A stretch of DNA of 64,000 nt, taken from contig NZ_BCQT01000017.1 in assembly GCF_001552215.1 (NCBI RefSeq), positions 343,864 to 407,863 of the forward strand. Reading direction: 5' to 3'. Positions 15,764 through 24,214 of the stretch are shown in pieces; position 1 is the first letter of the stretch; every line of letters begins with the position of its first letter. Position numbers and translations under genes: made by a program. This DNA is from Actinomadura macra NBRC 14102. Lineage in GTDB: Bacteria > Actinomycetota > Actinomycetes > Streptosporangiales > Streptosporangiaceae. Under the pieces are notes generated by a model, which saw nothing but the letters and a program-made list of their open reading frames with translations, was not told where the DNA came from and did no database searches.

Positions 15764-17190
15764 GCGCGTCGCACCGCCTCGTCGTAGGTGACGATCTTGG
15801 CGCCGGAGTGGGCAGTGACGTACTTCTCCGCGCCCTCCCGTGTCGCGAAGGGCTTGAACCGCTTCGCCGCATCGGCGGACGGGTCGTCCACCCAGACGTC
15901 CTTGTCGGCGAACCAGCGCGTGCCGGTCGCGGTGTCGGGGATGTACGCCGCGCGGATCTGCTTTCCCTCGCCCTTGAGCGCGTGCACGTTCCTCAGCAGG
16001 CACACGGGGTCGGCGACGGGACGTGTCGTGGGCTCACCCTGCACCCACACCTCACCCGCCGTGGCCGGGCCGCTCACCTCCTTCTTGCAGACCTCGTCCC
16101 TCCCGGTGATCGCGGCGGGATTCGCGGTGGACGCGGCGGCGCCGTCGTAGGACGGGCCGACCGCCTTCCTGATGTAGGCGTCGTTGACGAAGGGATCGAC
16201 CTTCAGGGGCGCCTGGATGACGCCGATCGACTTGAGGAAAGGGACGTCCTGGACGAACGCGTCCCGCAGCGGCTTCTTGATGGTCGGGTCGAACGTCGCG
16301 ACACCGCCCGCGCCGTTGTAGAGATAGACCGTCTCCACCGGCAGGCCGGTCGTCGACGCCACCGACTCGGCCGCCTCCACGGGATGGGCGTGCAGGTAGT
16401 CGGTCGCGTCGATCTGCGCGCGCAGGAACGCCTGGAGGATCTTCTCGTTCTCCTTGGCGTACCGCTTGCGGACGACGACCCCGTGGAACGTCGGCACGTT
16501 CAGGTCACCGCCGTCGTACAGCAGCCTGGCCTGCCCCTTGTTCACCAGCAGCCCCGGCCAGGCGACGAACTGGGCAAGGGCCGCGACGTTCCCCGCCTGA
16601 AGCGCCGACGTGCCCACCGTGGGCTGCTGGTTCTCGACCTTGACGTCCTTGACCGGGTCCAGCCCGTACTTGCGCGCCGCCTGGACGAACGTCCCGTGCC
16701 CGGCCGATCCGACGCTGGCCGAGACGGTCTTGCCCTTGAGGTCGCGTAGCGTCCGTGTCTTGGAGTCGTTGGAGACCACCACGCCGTTCAGCGAGCCGCG
16801 CAGGTTGTAGCCGGTGACCGACACCCACTCGGTCTCGGCGTCGCTCCCCTGCGCCTGCGACCGCGATCCGTTGATCAGCAGCGGGTAGTCGCCCATCGAC
16901 CCGATATCGATCTTTCCGGCGAGCATCTGCGCGGTGATCGGCGCGCCGGTGTCATAGTCGCGCCACGCGACCGAGTACTTCTTGCCCTCGGATCCGCCCA
17001 GTTCCTTCAGGCGCTTCTCGAAGAAGCCCTGCGCGCGCAGGAGGGTCCCGGCCGTGACCGTGTTGATCGTCTTGGACTGGTATCCCACGACGATCTGGTC
17101 GGCTCCGCCCTCGCCGGAGGCGTTGCCCGCGACGGTGCAGCCGGCCAAGAGCGGTATCAGGGCGGCACCGGCCGCCAGTGTTCTGTTCAT
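15760..17190 (-). CDS. Substrate-binding lipoprotein, SsuA/NrtA type, with a NosL-like C-terminal domain
   Basis: 476 residues. The signal peptide ends in the lipobox LLAGC (Cys18). Residues about 30-340 are an NMT1/SsuA-type periplasmic binding fold (VVGYQSKTINT, DIGSMGDYPLL). Residues about 364-476 do not belong to that fold and look like NosL: PVCLLRNVHAL, AAYIPDTATGTRWF, then KPFATREGAEKY and a VTYDEA ending. NosL proteins bind Cu(I); here Cys residues in EVCKKE and PVCLL could be ligands. Start ATG 17190, 11 bases after the ferredoxin gene. The substrate is unknown. Confidence 0.82.
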   Translation of the reverse strand: MNRTLAAGAALIPLLAGCTVAGNASGEGGADQIVVGYQSKTINTVTAGTLLRAQGFFEKRLKELGGSEGKKYSVAWRDYDTGAPITAQMLAGKIDIGSMGDYPLLINGSRSQAQGSDAETEWVSVTGYNLRGSLNGVVVSNDSKTRTLRDLKGKTVSASVGSAGHGTFVQAARKYGLDPVKDVKVENQQPTVGTSALQAGNVAALAQFVAWPGLLVNKGQARLLYDGGDLNVPTFHGVVVRKRYAKENEKILQAFLRAQIDATDYLHAHPVEAAESVASTTGLPVETVYLYNGAGGVATFDPTIKKPLRDAFVQDVPFLKSIGVIQAPLKVDPFVNDAYIRKAVGPSYDGAAASTANPAAITGRDEVCKKEVSGPATAGEVWVQGEPTTRPVADPVCLLRNVHALKGEGKQIRAAYIPDTATGTRWFADKDVWVDDPSADAAKRFKPFATREGAEKYVTAHSGAKIVTYDEAVRRA

Positions 17191-17201
17191 CGCAGGGCCC
17201 T

Positions 17202-17429
17202 TCAGCGCAGCAGGTAAGGCATGTTCACGGTCACGGCACCGGTGGGGCATCGATCGGCGCACGGGCCGCAGTACCAGCATTCGTCCACGTGCATGTACGC
17301 CTTGCCGGTCTCGGGATGGACGGCGAGGGCATCCAGCGGGCAGACGTCGATGCACAGCGTGCAGCCGTCGATACAGAGCACTTCGTCCACGGTCACGGGG
17401 ACGTCGGCGCGGTGGTCCACAAGGGACAT
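17202..17429 (-). CDS. Small dicluster ferredoxin, AprB-like
   Basis: 75 residues with eight cysteines in two groups: Cys19, 23, 26 and 30 (CIDGCTLCIDVCP) and Cys51, 54, 57 and 61 (CWYCGPCADRCP), enough for two [4Fe-4S] clusters. The aromatic Trp after the first Cys of group two resembles the beta subunit of adenylylsulfate reductase. No signal peptide, so cytosolic. It is the first gene of the fd-ABC-flavoprotein operon and the probable electron partner of the flavoprotein. ATG at 17429 with GGAG upstream. Confidence 0.9.
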   Translation of the reverse strand: MSLVDHRADVPVTVDEVLCIDGCTLCIDVCPLDALAVHPETGKAYMHVDECWYCGPCADRCPTGAVTVNMPYLLR

Positions 17430-17507
17430 GGAGGTCTCCAGGAATCGGCGGGCTCAGGCCGGCCCGGGGTCGGTCCGGTACAGGTCCGGCGGTCCTCGCC
17501 GGTGGTG

Positions 17508-18269
17508 TCAGGAGCGGCTCATCGAGCCGCTCATGGTGATGCGGTCGCCGCGGAACCGGATGAACTCCAGGTCGACGGGACGACCGTCCGCGAGGTGGGT
17601 CAGGCGTTCGAGCATCAGCAGGGCGGTGCCGCGCGGGGCGTCCAGGGTCGCGGCGGAATGCGGGTCGGCGTTGACCGCCTCCAGCGTGACCTCCGCGCGG
17701 CCGAGCGGCTGCCCGGCGATCCGCTCCAGCAGCACGAAGATGTCGTTGTGGGCCAGGTCCTCGGCGAGCAGCGGCTCGCCGAGATCCCGGGACACATAGG
17801 TCAGGTCGAGTGAGAGCGGCAGCCCGTCGAGCCGCCGGATCCGCTCGATGTAGACGACGGGTTCCCCCGCCGGCAGTCGCAGCCGGGACGAGATCTCCCG
17901 GGACGGAGAGATCAGCCCGGTGGTGCGGACCTCGTTGGTGACCACCCCGTGCTCGCGCAGGGTCTCGGCCAGCCCCCGGAGCCGCTCCAGCCCGTGCGGG
18001 TACTTCTCGGCCACCGCGAGCGTCCCGACACCGGGACAGCGCTCGACCAGGCCCTCCGCGCGCAGCAGGTCCAGCGCCGCCCGGACGGTGTTGCGGGACG
18101 TGCCGAACTCGCGGACGAGCTCCGCCTCCGTGGGCAGGGCCCCGCCGCGGAATCCGCCGTCCAGCACCTGGCGGCGCAGCACATCGGCCACCTGCCGGGC
18201 ACGGTCGGCCCGAAGGCGCCGCGCGTCCGTCAGTGTCAGCGCCTCAGCGGCGGTGTCTCTCCTGGTCAC
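17508..18269 (-). CDS. GntR-family regulator, HutC subfamily
   Basis: 253 residues: an N-terminal winged helix (LPTEAELVREFGTSRNTVRAAL, in part) and a C-terminal UTRA ligand domain (VVYIERIRRLDGLPLSL). Such regulators sense small metabolites. It lies directly upstream of, and in line with, the ferredoxin-ABC-flavoprotein operon and probably controls it. GTG start 6 bases after TAGGTT, with a GGTTAACC palindrome over the -10/start interval that may be its own operator. Confidence 0.9.
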   Translation of the reverse strand: MTRRDTAAEALTLTDARRLRADRARQVADVLRRQVLDGGFRGGALPTEAELVREFGTSRNTVRAALDLLRAEGLVERCPGVGTLAVAEKYPHGLERLRGLAETLREHGVVTNEVRTTGLISPSREISSRLRLPAGEPVVYIERIRRLDGLPLSLDLTYVSRDLGEPLLAEDLAHNDIFVLLERIAGQPLGRAEVTLEAVNADPHSAATLDAPRGTALLMLERLTHLADGRPVDLEFIRFRGDRITMSGSMSRS

Positions 18270-18275
18270 AGGGTT

Positions 18276-18281
18276 AACCTA
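18276..18281 (-). promoter_or_regulatory. Leaderless -10 box and GGTTAACC palindrome of the GntR gene
   Basis: TAGGTT sits 6 bases before the GTG at 18269. The overlapping GGTTAACC (18272-18279) is a perfect palindrome and could be bound by the regulator itself. Confidence 0.45.
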
Positions 18282-18495
18282 CTAAAACCATCGGAATAGG
18301 TGAATAGGGTTCCCGTTACGCCACCCGGACATGTTCGGAACCGGCGCTCGACCTGCGACAAAGCCGCCGCCCGGCGACGTTCCGCCACCCCTAGCGCGGT
18401 CCCGCGCACCTTTGCGACGCCGCACACGGTCCCCAGCACGCGTTCCGGGAGGGTAAGGCTTGATCCAAAAGGGCGAAACCGGTCACCGGGAGGAC

Positions 18496-18501
18496 TAACA
18501 T
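18496..18501 (+). promoter_or_regulatory. -10 box for pepA
   Basis: TAACAT stands 8 bases before the GTG at 18510. The remaining 200 bases up to the divergent GntR gene show no other signal I can support. Confidence 0.4.
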
Positions 18502-18509
18502 CGGGCTAC

Positions 18510-19985
18510 GTGACGAGCATCAGCCTTGACAGCGCAGCCCCGGCCACTCTCGACGTCGACGCGATCGTGATCGGCGTCTCCCCGGCCGAGGCCGGCGCGA
18601 CACCGGCCGCCGGGGCCGAGGGCCTCGACAAGGCCCTGGACGGGCGGCTCGCGGACGCGCTACGCGCACTCGGCGCCACCGGCAAGGCCGGCGAGGTCGT
18701 CAAGCTCCCCACGCTCGGCGCCGTCCCCGCCCCGGTGATCGTGGCCGCCGGCCTGGGCGAGCGGCCCGCCGCCGAGGATCTGCGCCGCGCCGCCGGAGCC
18801 GCCCTGCGCACGCTCGCCGGCAGCACCCGGGTCGCCGTCGCCCTTCCCGCCGCGTCCGCCGGCGAGGTCGAGGCTGTCGCCCTGGGCGCGCTGCTCGGCA
18901 ACTACGCCTTCGACCTCTACCGCACCGACGGGCGCAAGGGCCCGGCCGAGGAGATCCGGCTGCTGGCCCCCGCCTCCGAGACGGCCGCCGTCGACCGCGC
19001 GCGGATCCTCGCCGCCTCGATCAACCTCGTCCGCGACCTCGTCAACACCCCGCCGTCCCACCTGTCCCCCGAGGACCTCGCCGGCGAGGCCGAGCGGATC
19101 GCCGGCGAGACGGGCCTGGCCATCGAGGTGCTCGACGAGCGGGCCCTGGTGGAGGGCGGCTACGGCGGGATCGCGGGTGTCGGCCAGGGCTCGGCCAACC
19201 CGCCGCGCCTCGTCCGCCTCGCCTACACCCACCCCGAGGCGTCCAAGACCCTCGCGCTGGTCGGCAAGGGCATCACCTTCGACTCCGGCGGTCTGTCGCT
19301 CAAGCCGTCCGAGGCCATGGACTGGATGAAGTCCGACATGGGCGGCGCCGGCGCCGTGCTCGGCGCGCTGGAGGCGATCGCCAAGCTCGGACCCAAGGTC
19401 AACGTCGTCGGCTACCTGGCCATCGCCGAGAACATGCCGAGCGGCACCGCGCAGCGTCCGTCCGACGTCCTGCGCATCTACGGAGGCAAGACCGTCGAGG
19501 TCCTCAACACCGACGCCGAGGGCCGCCTCGTCATGGCCGACGCCATCGTGCGCGCCTGCGAGGACTCCCCCGACCTGCTGGTGGACGTGGCGACGCTCAC
19601 CGGCGCGCAACTCGTCGCGCTCGGCACCCGGACCACCGGGGTCATGGCCAACGACGACGGCGTCCGTGAGAAGGTGGTCGCGGCGGCCGTCCGCGCGGGA
19701 GAGGCGTCCTGGGGCATGCCGCTGCCCGCTGAGCTGCGCAAGGGCCTGGACTCCGCGGTCGCCGACATCGCCAACATCAGCGGCGAGCGCTGGGGAGGCA
19801 TGCTGGTGGCCGGAGTGTTCCTCAAGGAGTTCGTGCCGGACGGCGTCAAGTGGGCGCACCTCGACATCGCCGGCCCGTCCTTCCACAAGGGCGAGCCGTA
19901 CGGATACACCCCCAAGGGCGGCACGGGCGCGGCGACCCGCACGCTCGTCCAGATCGCCGAGGACCTCGCCGACGGGACTCTGTAG
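18510..19985 (+). CDS. pepA: Leucyl aminopeptidase, M17
   Basis: 491 residues from the GTG at 18510 (VTSISLDSAAP); earlier in-frame starts would add a low-complexity tail. The signature NTDAEGRL is intact, as are the metal-binding KGITFDSGG and KSDMGGAGA segments, so an active hexameric di-metal aminopeptidase is expected. It removes N-terminal residues from peptides in the cytosol. The M. tuberculosis homologue (pepB) sits in the same place relative to dlaT/sucB. Confidence 0.95.
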   Translation: MTSISLDSAAPATLDVDAIVIGVSPAEAGATPAAGAEGLDKALDGRLADALRALGATGKAGEVVKLPTLGAVPAPVIVAAGLGERPAAEDLRRAAGAALRTLAGSTRVAVALPAASAGEVEAVALGALLGNYAFDLYRTDGRKGPAEEIRLLAPASETAAVDRARILAASINLVRDLVNTPPSHLSPEDLAGEAERIAGETGLAIEVLDERALVEGGYGGIAGVGQGSANPPRLVRLAYTHPEASKTLALVGKGITFDSGGLSLKPSEAMDWMKSDMGGAGAVLGALEAIAKLGPKVNVVGYLAIAENMPSGTAQRPSDVLRIYGGKTVEVLNTDAEGRLVMADAIVRACEDSPDLLVDVATLTGAQLVALGTRTTGVMANDDGVREKVVAAAVRAGEASWGMPLPAELRKGLDSAVADIANISGERWGGMLVAGVFLKEFVPDGVKWAHLDIAGPSFHKGEPYGYTPKGGTGAATRTLVQIAEDLADGTL

Positions 19986-20018
19986 GGGCCGCCGGATGTT
20001 ACCGGGGTGACAAGCTAA

Positions 20019-20024
20019 TAGGTT
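20019..20024 (+). promoter_or_regulatory. Probable -10 box for lpdA
   Basis: TAGGTT lies about 95 bases before the lpdA start. The leader that follows contains an 8-bp hairpin, GCGCCGCG/CGCGGCGC at 20074-20094. No -35 at proper spacing was found. Confidence 0.35.
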
Positions 20025-20118
20025 TGCTCGTGGCGGTAGGGGCCCCGTGCCTGTGCGCCCCGCCCCGCCCAAAGCGCCGCGACACACGCGGCGCCAAGAC
20101 CGGGAAAGGGAGCGTCCA

Positions 20119-21513
20119 GTGGCCAACAGCGGCCCCTTCGACATCGTCGTCCTGGGTGCCGGCAGCGGCGGGTACGCGTGCGCGCTGCGCGCCGCCGAGC
20201 TCGGCAAGTCGGTCGCGCTCATCGAGCGGGACGAGTTCCTCGGCGGCACCTGCCTCAACCGCGGCTGCATCCCCACCAAGGCGCTGCTGCACGCCGCCGA
20301 GGTGGCGGACCAGACCCGTGAGGCCGCGAAGTTCGGCGTCAAGGCCGTGTTCGAGGGAATCGACGTCGCCGGCGTCAACGCCTACAAGGACAAGGTCGTC
20401 TCGACGACCGTCAAGGGCCTGACCGGACTGATCAAGTCCCGGGGCATCGAGGTCGTGCACGGCACCGGCCGCCTCGCCGGCCCCACCACCGTCGAGGTCA
20501 CGACCGGCGACGGCCAGGTCCGGTCCCTGGAGGGCGCCCACATCGTGCTCGGCACCGGGTCGGCGCCGAAGTCCCTGCCCGGTCTGAACATCGACGGCGA
20601 GCGCGTCATCTCCAGCGACCACGCGCTGCGCCTGGAGCACGTCCCCGGCTCCGTCGTGATCCTCGGCGGCGGCGTGATCGGCGTGGAGTTCGCCAGCGTC
20701 TGGCGCTCGTTCGGCGCCGAGGTCACGATCGTCGAGGCGCTCCCCCACCTGCTGCCGCTGGAGGAGGAGTCCAGCTCCAAGCGGCTGGAGCGGGCGTTCC
20801 GCAAGCGCGGCATCAAGTACGAGCTCGGCACGCGCTTCGAGAGCGCCAAGCCCACCCAGGGCGGCGTCTCCGTCACCCTGGAGGGCGGCAAGACCATCGA
20901 CGCGGAGATCCTCCTGGTCGCCGTCGGCCGCGGCCCCGTCTCCGACGGCATCGGCCTGGCCGAGGCGGGTGTCGAGACCGAGCGCGGATTCGTCAAGGTC
21001 GACGAGTTCTGCCGGACGAGCGTCCCCACGATCTCGGCGGTCGGCGACCTGATCCCGACGCCGCAGCTGGCCCACGTCGGGTTCGCCGAGGGCATCCTCG
21101 TCGCCGAGAGGCTGGGCGGGCTCACCCCGCCCCCGATCGACTACGACGGCGTGCCCCGCATCACCTACTCCGACCCCGAGGTCGCGTCGGTGGGCATCAC
21201 CACCGCCGTCGCCCGGGAGCGCGGTTACGAGGTCAAGGAGGTCACCTACGACCTGGCCGGCAACCCCAAGAGCAAGATCCTGGGGACGCAGGGCGAGGTC
21301 AAGGTGATCGCCGCAGTGGACGGCCCCGTCCTTGGCCTGCACATGGTCGGCGCACGCGTCGGCGAACTCATCGCGGAGGGTCAGCTCATCTACAACTGGG
21401 AGGCCTTGCCCGGCGAGGTCGCCCAGCTGATCCACCCCCACCCGACCCAGTCCGAGGCGGTCGGTGAGGCGCATCTCGCGCTCGCCGGCAAGCCACTGCA
21501 CGTGCACGGCTGA
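20119..21513 (+). CDS. lpdA: Dihydrolipoyl dehydrogenase (E3)
   Basis: 464 residues from the GTG at 20119 with AAAGGGAG upstream. FAD-binding VVLGAGSGGYACA, the redox-active disulfide CLNRGC, NAD-binding ILGGGVIGVEFA and the C-terminal HPHPTQSEA containing the active-site His base are all present. It reoxidises dihydrolipoamide on E2. It lies 38 bases before sucB, whose product it serves, and near the lipoate genes. Confidence 0.95.
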   Translation: MANSGPFDIVVLGAGSGGYACALRAAELGKSVALIERDEFLGGTCLNRGCIPTKALLHAAEVADQTREAAKFGVKAVFEGIDVAGVNAYKDKVVSTTVKGLTGLIKSRGIEVVHGTGRLAGPTTVEVTTGDGQVRSLEGAHIVLGTGSAPKSLPGLNIDGERVISSDHALRLEHVPGSVVILGGGVIGVEFASVWRSFGAEVTIVEALPHLLPLEEESSSKRLERAFRKRGIKYELGTRFESAKPTQGGVSVTLEGGKTIDAEILLVAVGRGPVSDGIGLAEAGVETERGFVKVDEFCRTSVPTISAVGDLIPTPQLAHVGFAEGILVAERLGGLTPPPIDYDGVPRITYSDPEVASVGITTAVARERGYEVKEVTYDLAGNPKSKILGTQGEVKVIAAVDGPVLGLHMVGARVGELIAEGQLIYNWEALPGEVAQLIHPHPTQSEAVGEAHLALAGKPLHVHG

Positions 21514-21551
21514 ACGCCGCGCAGTATTTCTCGAAGGAGTCGCTGAGAGCC

Positions 21552-23072
21552 ATGCCGGTCTCCGTCACTATGCCCCAGCTCGGCGAGAGCGTTACCGAGG
21601 GCACCGTCACCCGCTGGTTGAAGAAGGAGGGTGAGCGCGTCGAGACCGACGAGCCGCTTCTCGAGGTGTCGACCGACAAGGTCGACACCGAGATCCCTTC
21701 ACCCGCCTCCGGAGTCCTGACCAGCATCACCGTCGCCGAGGACGAGACCGTCGAGGTCGGCGCCGAACTCGCGATCATCGGGGACGAGGGCGACGCGCCG
21801 TCCGGCGGCGACGCCCCGGCCGCGCAGGAGGCCCCCGCGCACGACGCGCCCGCCCAGGAGTCCCCGGAGCCGCCCGCGCAGCAGGCACCGCAGCAGCCCC
21901 CGGCGCAGCAGGGCCCACCGCCCGCAGCGTGGCCGCCGCCCGCCCAGCAGCAGCCCCCGGCTCCCCCGGCGCCCGCGCCGGCCCCGCAGCCGTCGGCGCC
22001 CGCACCGGCCCCGGCAGCCCAGCAGCCCGCGCAGGAGCCCGCACAGGAGTCCGCGCCGTCCGGCGACGGCCCGTACGTGACCCCGCTCGTCCGCAAGCTC
22101 GCCACCGAGCACGAGGTCGACCTGACCACGGTGAAGGGCACCGGCGTCGGCGGCCGCATCCGCAAGCAGGACGTCCTGGAGGCCGCCCGCGCCGCCCAGC
22201 AGGCCGCGCCCGCCGCCCCTGCGCAGGCCCAGCCCGCCCAGCAGGCCGCGCCCACCACCGCGCCCGCCGCGCAGGCCCAGCCCACCCAGCAGGCGGGCCG
22301 GCACGCCGCCCCGGCGCCCGCCGGCGCCCCGGCCGAGCAGCTCGCGCTGCGCGGCCGCACCGAGAAGATGACGCGGATCCGGCAGACGATCGCCCGCCGC
22401 ATGGTGGAGTCGCTCCAGGTCTCGGCGCAGCTCACCACCGTGGTCGAGGTGGACATCACCAAGATCGCGCGGCTACGGGACCGCGCCAAGGCCGACTTCC
22501 AGGCCCGCGAAGGCGTCAAGCTGTCGTTCCTGCCGTTCTTCGCGCTGGCGGCGGTCGAGGCCCTCAAGGCGCACCCGAAGGTCAACGCCGTCATCGACAG
22601 CGAGACCAACGAGGTCACCTACCACGACGTCGAGAACCTCGGCATGGCCGTGGACGTGCCCGAGCGCGGCCTCATGGTGCCGGTCGTGCACAACGCCGGC
22701 CAGCTCAACCTGGGCGGCCTCGCGCAGCGGATCGCCGACCTCGCCGAGCGCACCCGTACCAACAAGGTGAACCCCGACGAGCTGTCGGGCGGCACGTTCA
22801 CGCTGACCAACACCGGCAGCCGCGGCGCGCTGTTCGACACCCCGATCCTCAACCAGCCGCAGGTCGGCATGCTCGGCACCGGCGCCGTGGTCAAGCGCCC
22901 CGCCGTCATCGACGACCCGGACCTCGGCGAGGTCATCGCCGTCCGCTCGATGGTCTACCTGGCCCTGACCTACGACCACCGCCTCATCGACGGCGCCGAC
23001 GCCGCCCGCTTCCTCGGCACGATCAAGCACCGCCTGGAGGAGGGCAACTTCGAGGCCGACCTCGGCCTGTGA
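21552..23072 (+). CDS. sucB: 2-oxoacid dehydrogenase E2 component, succinyl/acyltransferase
   Basis: 506 residues. The lipoyl domain comes first with the lipoylated Lys43 in EVSTDKVDTEIPS, then a long Ala/Pro/Gln linker (about 80-170), the E3-binding domain (TPLVRKLATEHEVDL) near 175-210, a second Ala/Gln linker, and the catalytic domain ending with DHRLIDG, which has the active-site His. The annotation as succinyltransferase follows the M. tuberculosis DlaT/SucB family; that protein also serves pyruvate dehydrogenase, so the acyl specificity is open. ATG 21552, AAGGAG about 12 bases upstream. Confidence 0.93.
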   Translation: MPVSVTMPQLGESVTEGTVTRWLKKEGERVETDEPLLEVSTDKVDTEIPSPASGVLTSITVAEDETVEVGAELAIIGDEGDAPSGGDAPAAQEAPAHDAPAQESPEPPAQQAPQQPPAQQGPPPAAWPPPAQQQPPAPPAPAPAPQPSAPAPAPAAQQPAQEPAQESAPSGDGPYVTPLVRKLATEHEVDLTTVKGTGVGGRIRKQDVLEAARAAQQAAPAAPAQAQPAQQAAPTTAPAAQAQPTQQAGRHAAPAPAGAPAEQLALRGRTEKMTRIRQTIARRMVESLQVSAQLTTVVEVDITKIARLRDRAKADFQAREGVKLSFLPFFALAAVEALKAHPKVNAVIDSETNEVTYHDVENLGMAVDVPERGLMVPVVHNAGQLNLGGLAQRIADLAERTRTNKVNPDELSGGTFTLTNTGSRGALFDTPILNQPQVGMLGTGAVVKRPAVIDDPDLGEVIAVRSMVYLALTYDHRLIDGADAARFLGTIKHRLEEGNFEADLGL

Positions 23073-23118
23073 GGCGCACCTGACACGCCGCCGGCACGGC
23101 GCCGGCGCCCGTTCGTCC

Positions 23119-23160
23119 CGCAGGACCCCGCCGCTCCGCGCGGAGCGGCGGGGTCCTGCG
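23119..23160. terminator. Strong terminator hairpin after sucB
   Basis: A perfect 21-bp inverted repeat, CGCAGGACCCCGCCG... meeting its complement at 23139/23140. It ends the lpdA-sucB transcript before the promoter of the next gene. Confidence 0.85.
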
Positions 23161-23230
23161 AGTGGGGCCGCTGATCCGGGAAAACCCTGGAAGGGGGGGG
23201 AATCTCCCGGGATGGTCAGGAGCGTCGGCT

Positions 23231-23236
23231 TAGGCT
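23231..23236 (+). promoter_or_regulatory. Leaderless -10 box for the TIGR01777 gene
   Basis: TAGGCT followed by 7 bases and the ATG at 23244; no ribosome site. Confidence 0.5.
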
Positions 23237-23243
23237 GGGAGTC

Positions 23244-24131
23244 ATGAAGGTGACCGTGACGGGCTCGTCGGGCCTGATCGGCTCCGCTCTCGTGAGGTCG
23301 TTGCGCGCCGACGGGCACGAGGTCCTGCGCCTCGTGCGCAGGGAACCCGCCGCAGCGGACGAGGCGCGGTGGTCCCCCGCCGACGGATGCGTGGAAGTGG
23401 CGGCCGTGGACGGTGCTGACGCCGTCGTGCACCTGGCCGGGGCGGGCGTGGGCGATCGGCTGTGGACGGCGTCGTACAAGCGGCGGATCAGGGACAGCAG
23501 GCTCAGCGGCACCCGCACGCTCGCGGAGGCCATCGCGGCGGCGGACCGGCGGCCGTCCGTGCTGGTCTGCGGGTCGGCGATCGGGTTCTACGGCGACACC
23601 GGTGACCGGACGGTCGATGAGAAGGCGGGCATGGGCCGGGGGTTCCTGGCCGAGCTCGTCCGCGACTGGGAGGCCGCCGCGACGCCCGCGCGGGAGGTCG
23701 GCGTCCGGGTCGTCCATCCGCGGGCGGGGGTGGTGCTGGCGCGTTCGGGTGGACTGCTCGGGCGCACGCTCCCGCTGTTCCGGCTCGGTCTCGGTGGCAG
23801 GCTGGGCGACGGCCGGCAGTGGATCAGCTGGATCTCCCTGGACGACCAGATCGCGGCACTGCGGTTCCTCATCGACCACGAGATCGCTGGACCGGTCAAC
23901 GTCACCGCGCCGAACCCGGTGACCAACGAGGACTTCACGCGCGCGCTGGGCCGGTCCCTCGGACGACCCGCCCGCCTCGCCGTCCCGAAGTTCGCGCTGC
24001 GGGCCGCGCTGCGCGGGTTCGCCGACGAGGGCCCGCTGGTCAGCCAGCGGGTGCTGCCGCGGCGGCTGGAGAAGGCGGGGTTCCGGTTCACGCACACGGA
24101 GCTGAGCGCGGCCCTTGAAGCGGTTCTGTGA
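23244..24131 (+). CDS. TIGR01777-family NAD-dependent epimerase/dehydratase-like protein
   Basis: 295 residues, extended SDR fold: TGSSGLIGSAL binds the dinucleotide, SAIGFYGDTGDR is typical of the YfcH/TIGR01777 family, and a C-terminal DUF1731 domain ends the protein. The substrate is not known. In M. tuberculosis the homologue Rv2216 sits in the same place between dlaT and lipB. Confidence 0.9.
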   Translation: MKVTVTGSSGLIGSALVRSLRADGHEVLRLVRREPAAADEARWSPADGCVEVAAVDGADAVVHLAGAGVGDRLWTASYKRRIRDSRLSGTRTLAEAIAAADRRPSVLVCGSAIGFYGDTGDRTVDEKAGMGRGFLAELVRDWEAAATPAREVGVRVVHPRAGVVLARSGGLLGRTLPLFRLGLGGRLGDGRQWISWISLDDQIAALRFLIDHEIAGPVNVTAPNPVTNEDFTRALGRSLGRPARLAVPKFALRAALRGFADEGPLVSQRVLPRRLEKAGFRFTHTELSAALEAVL

Positions 24132-24214
24132 GCCCCAAGAAACGTCAAAGTCGCATCCGGTCCCGATCAGTAGCCATACGGTGACAAAGAGACTGCACGC
24201 CCAGAGGAGGGTGA

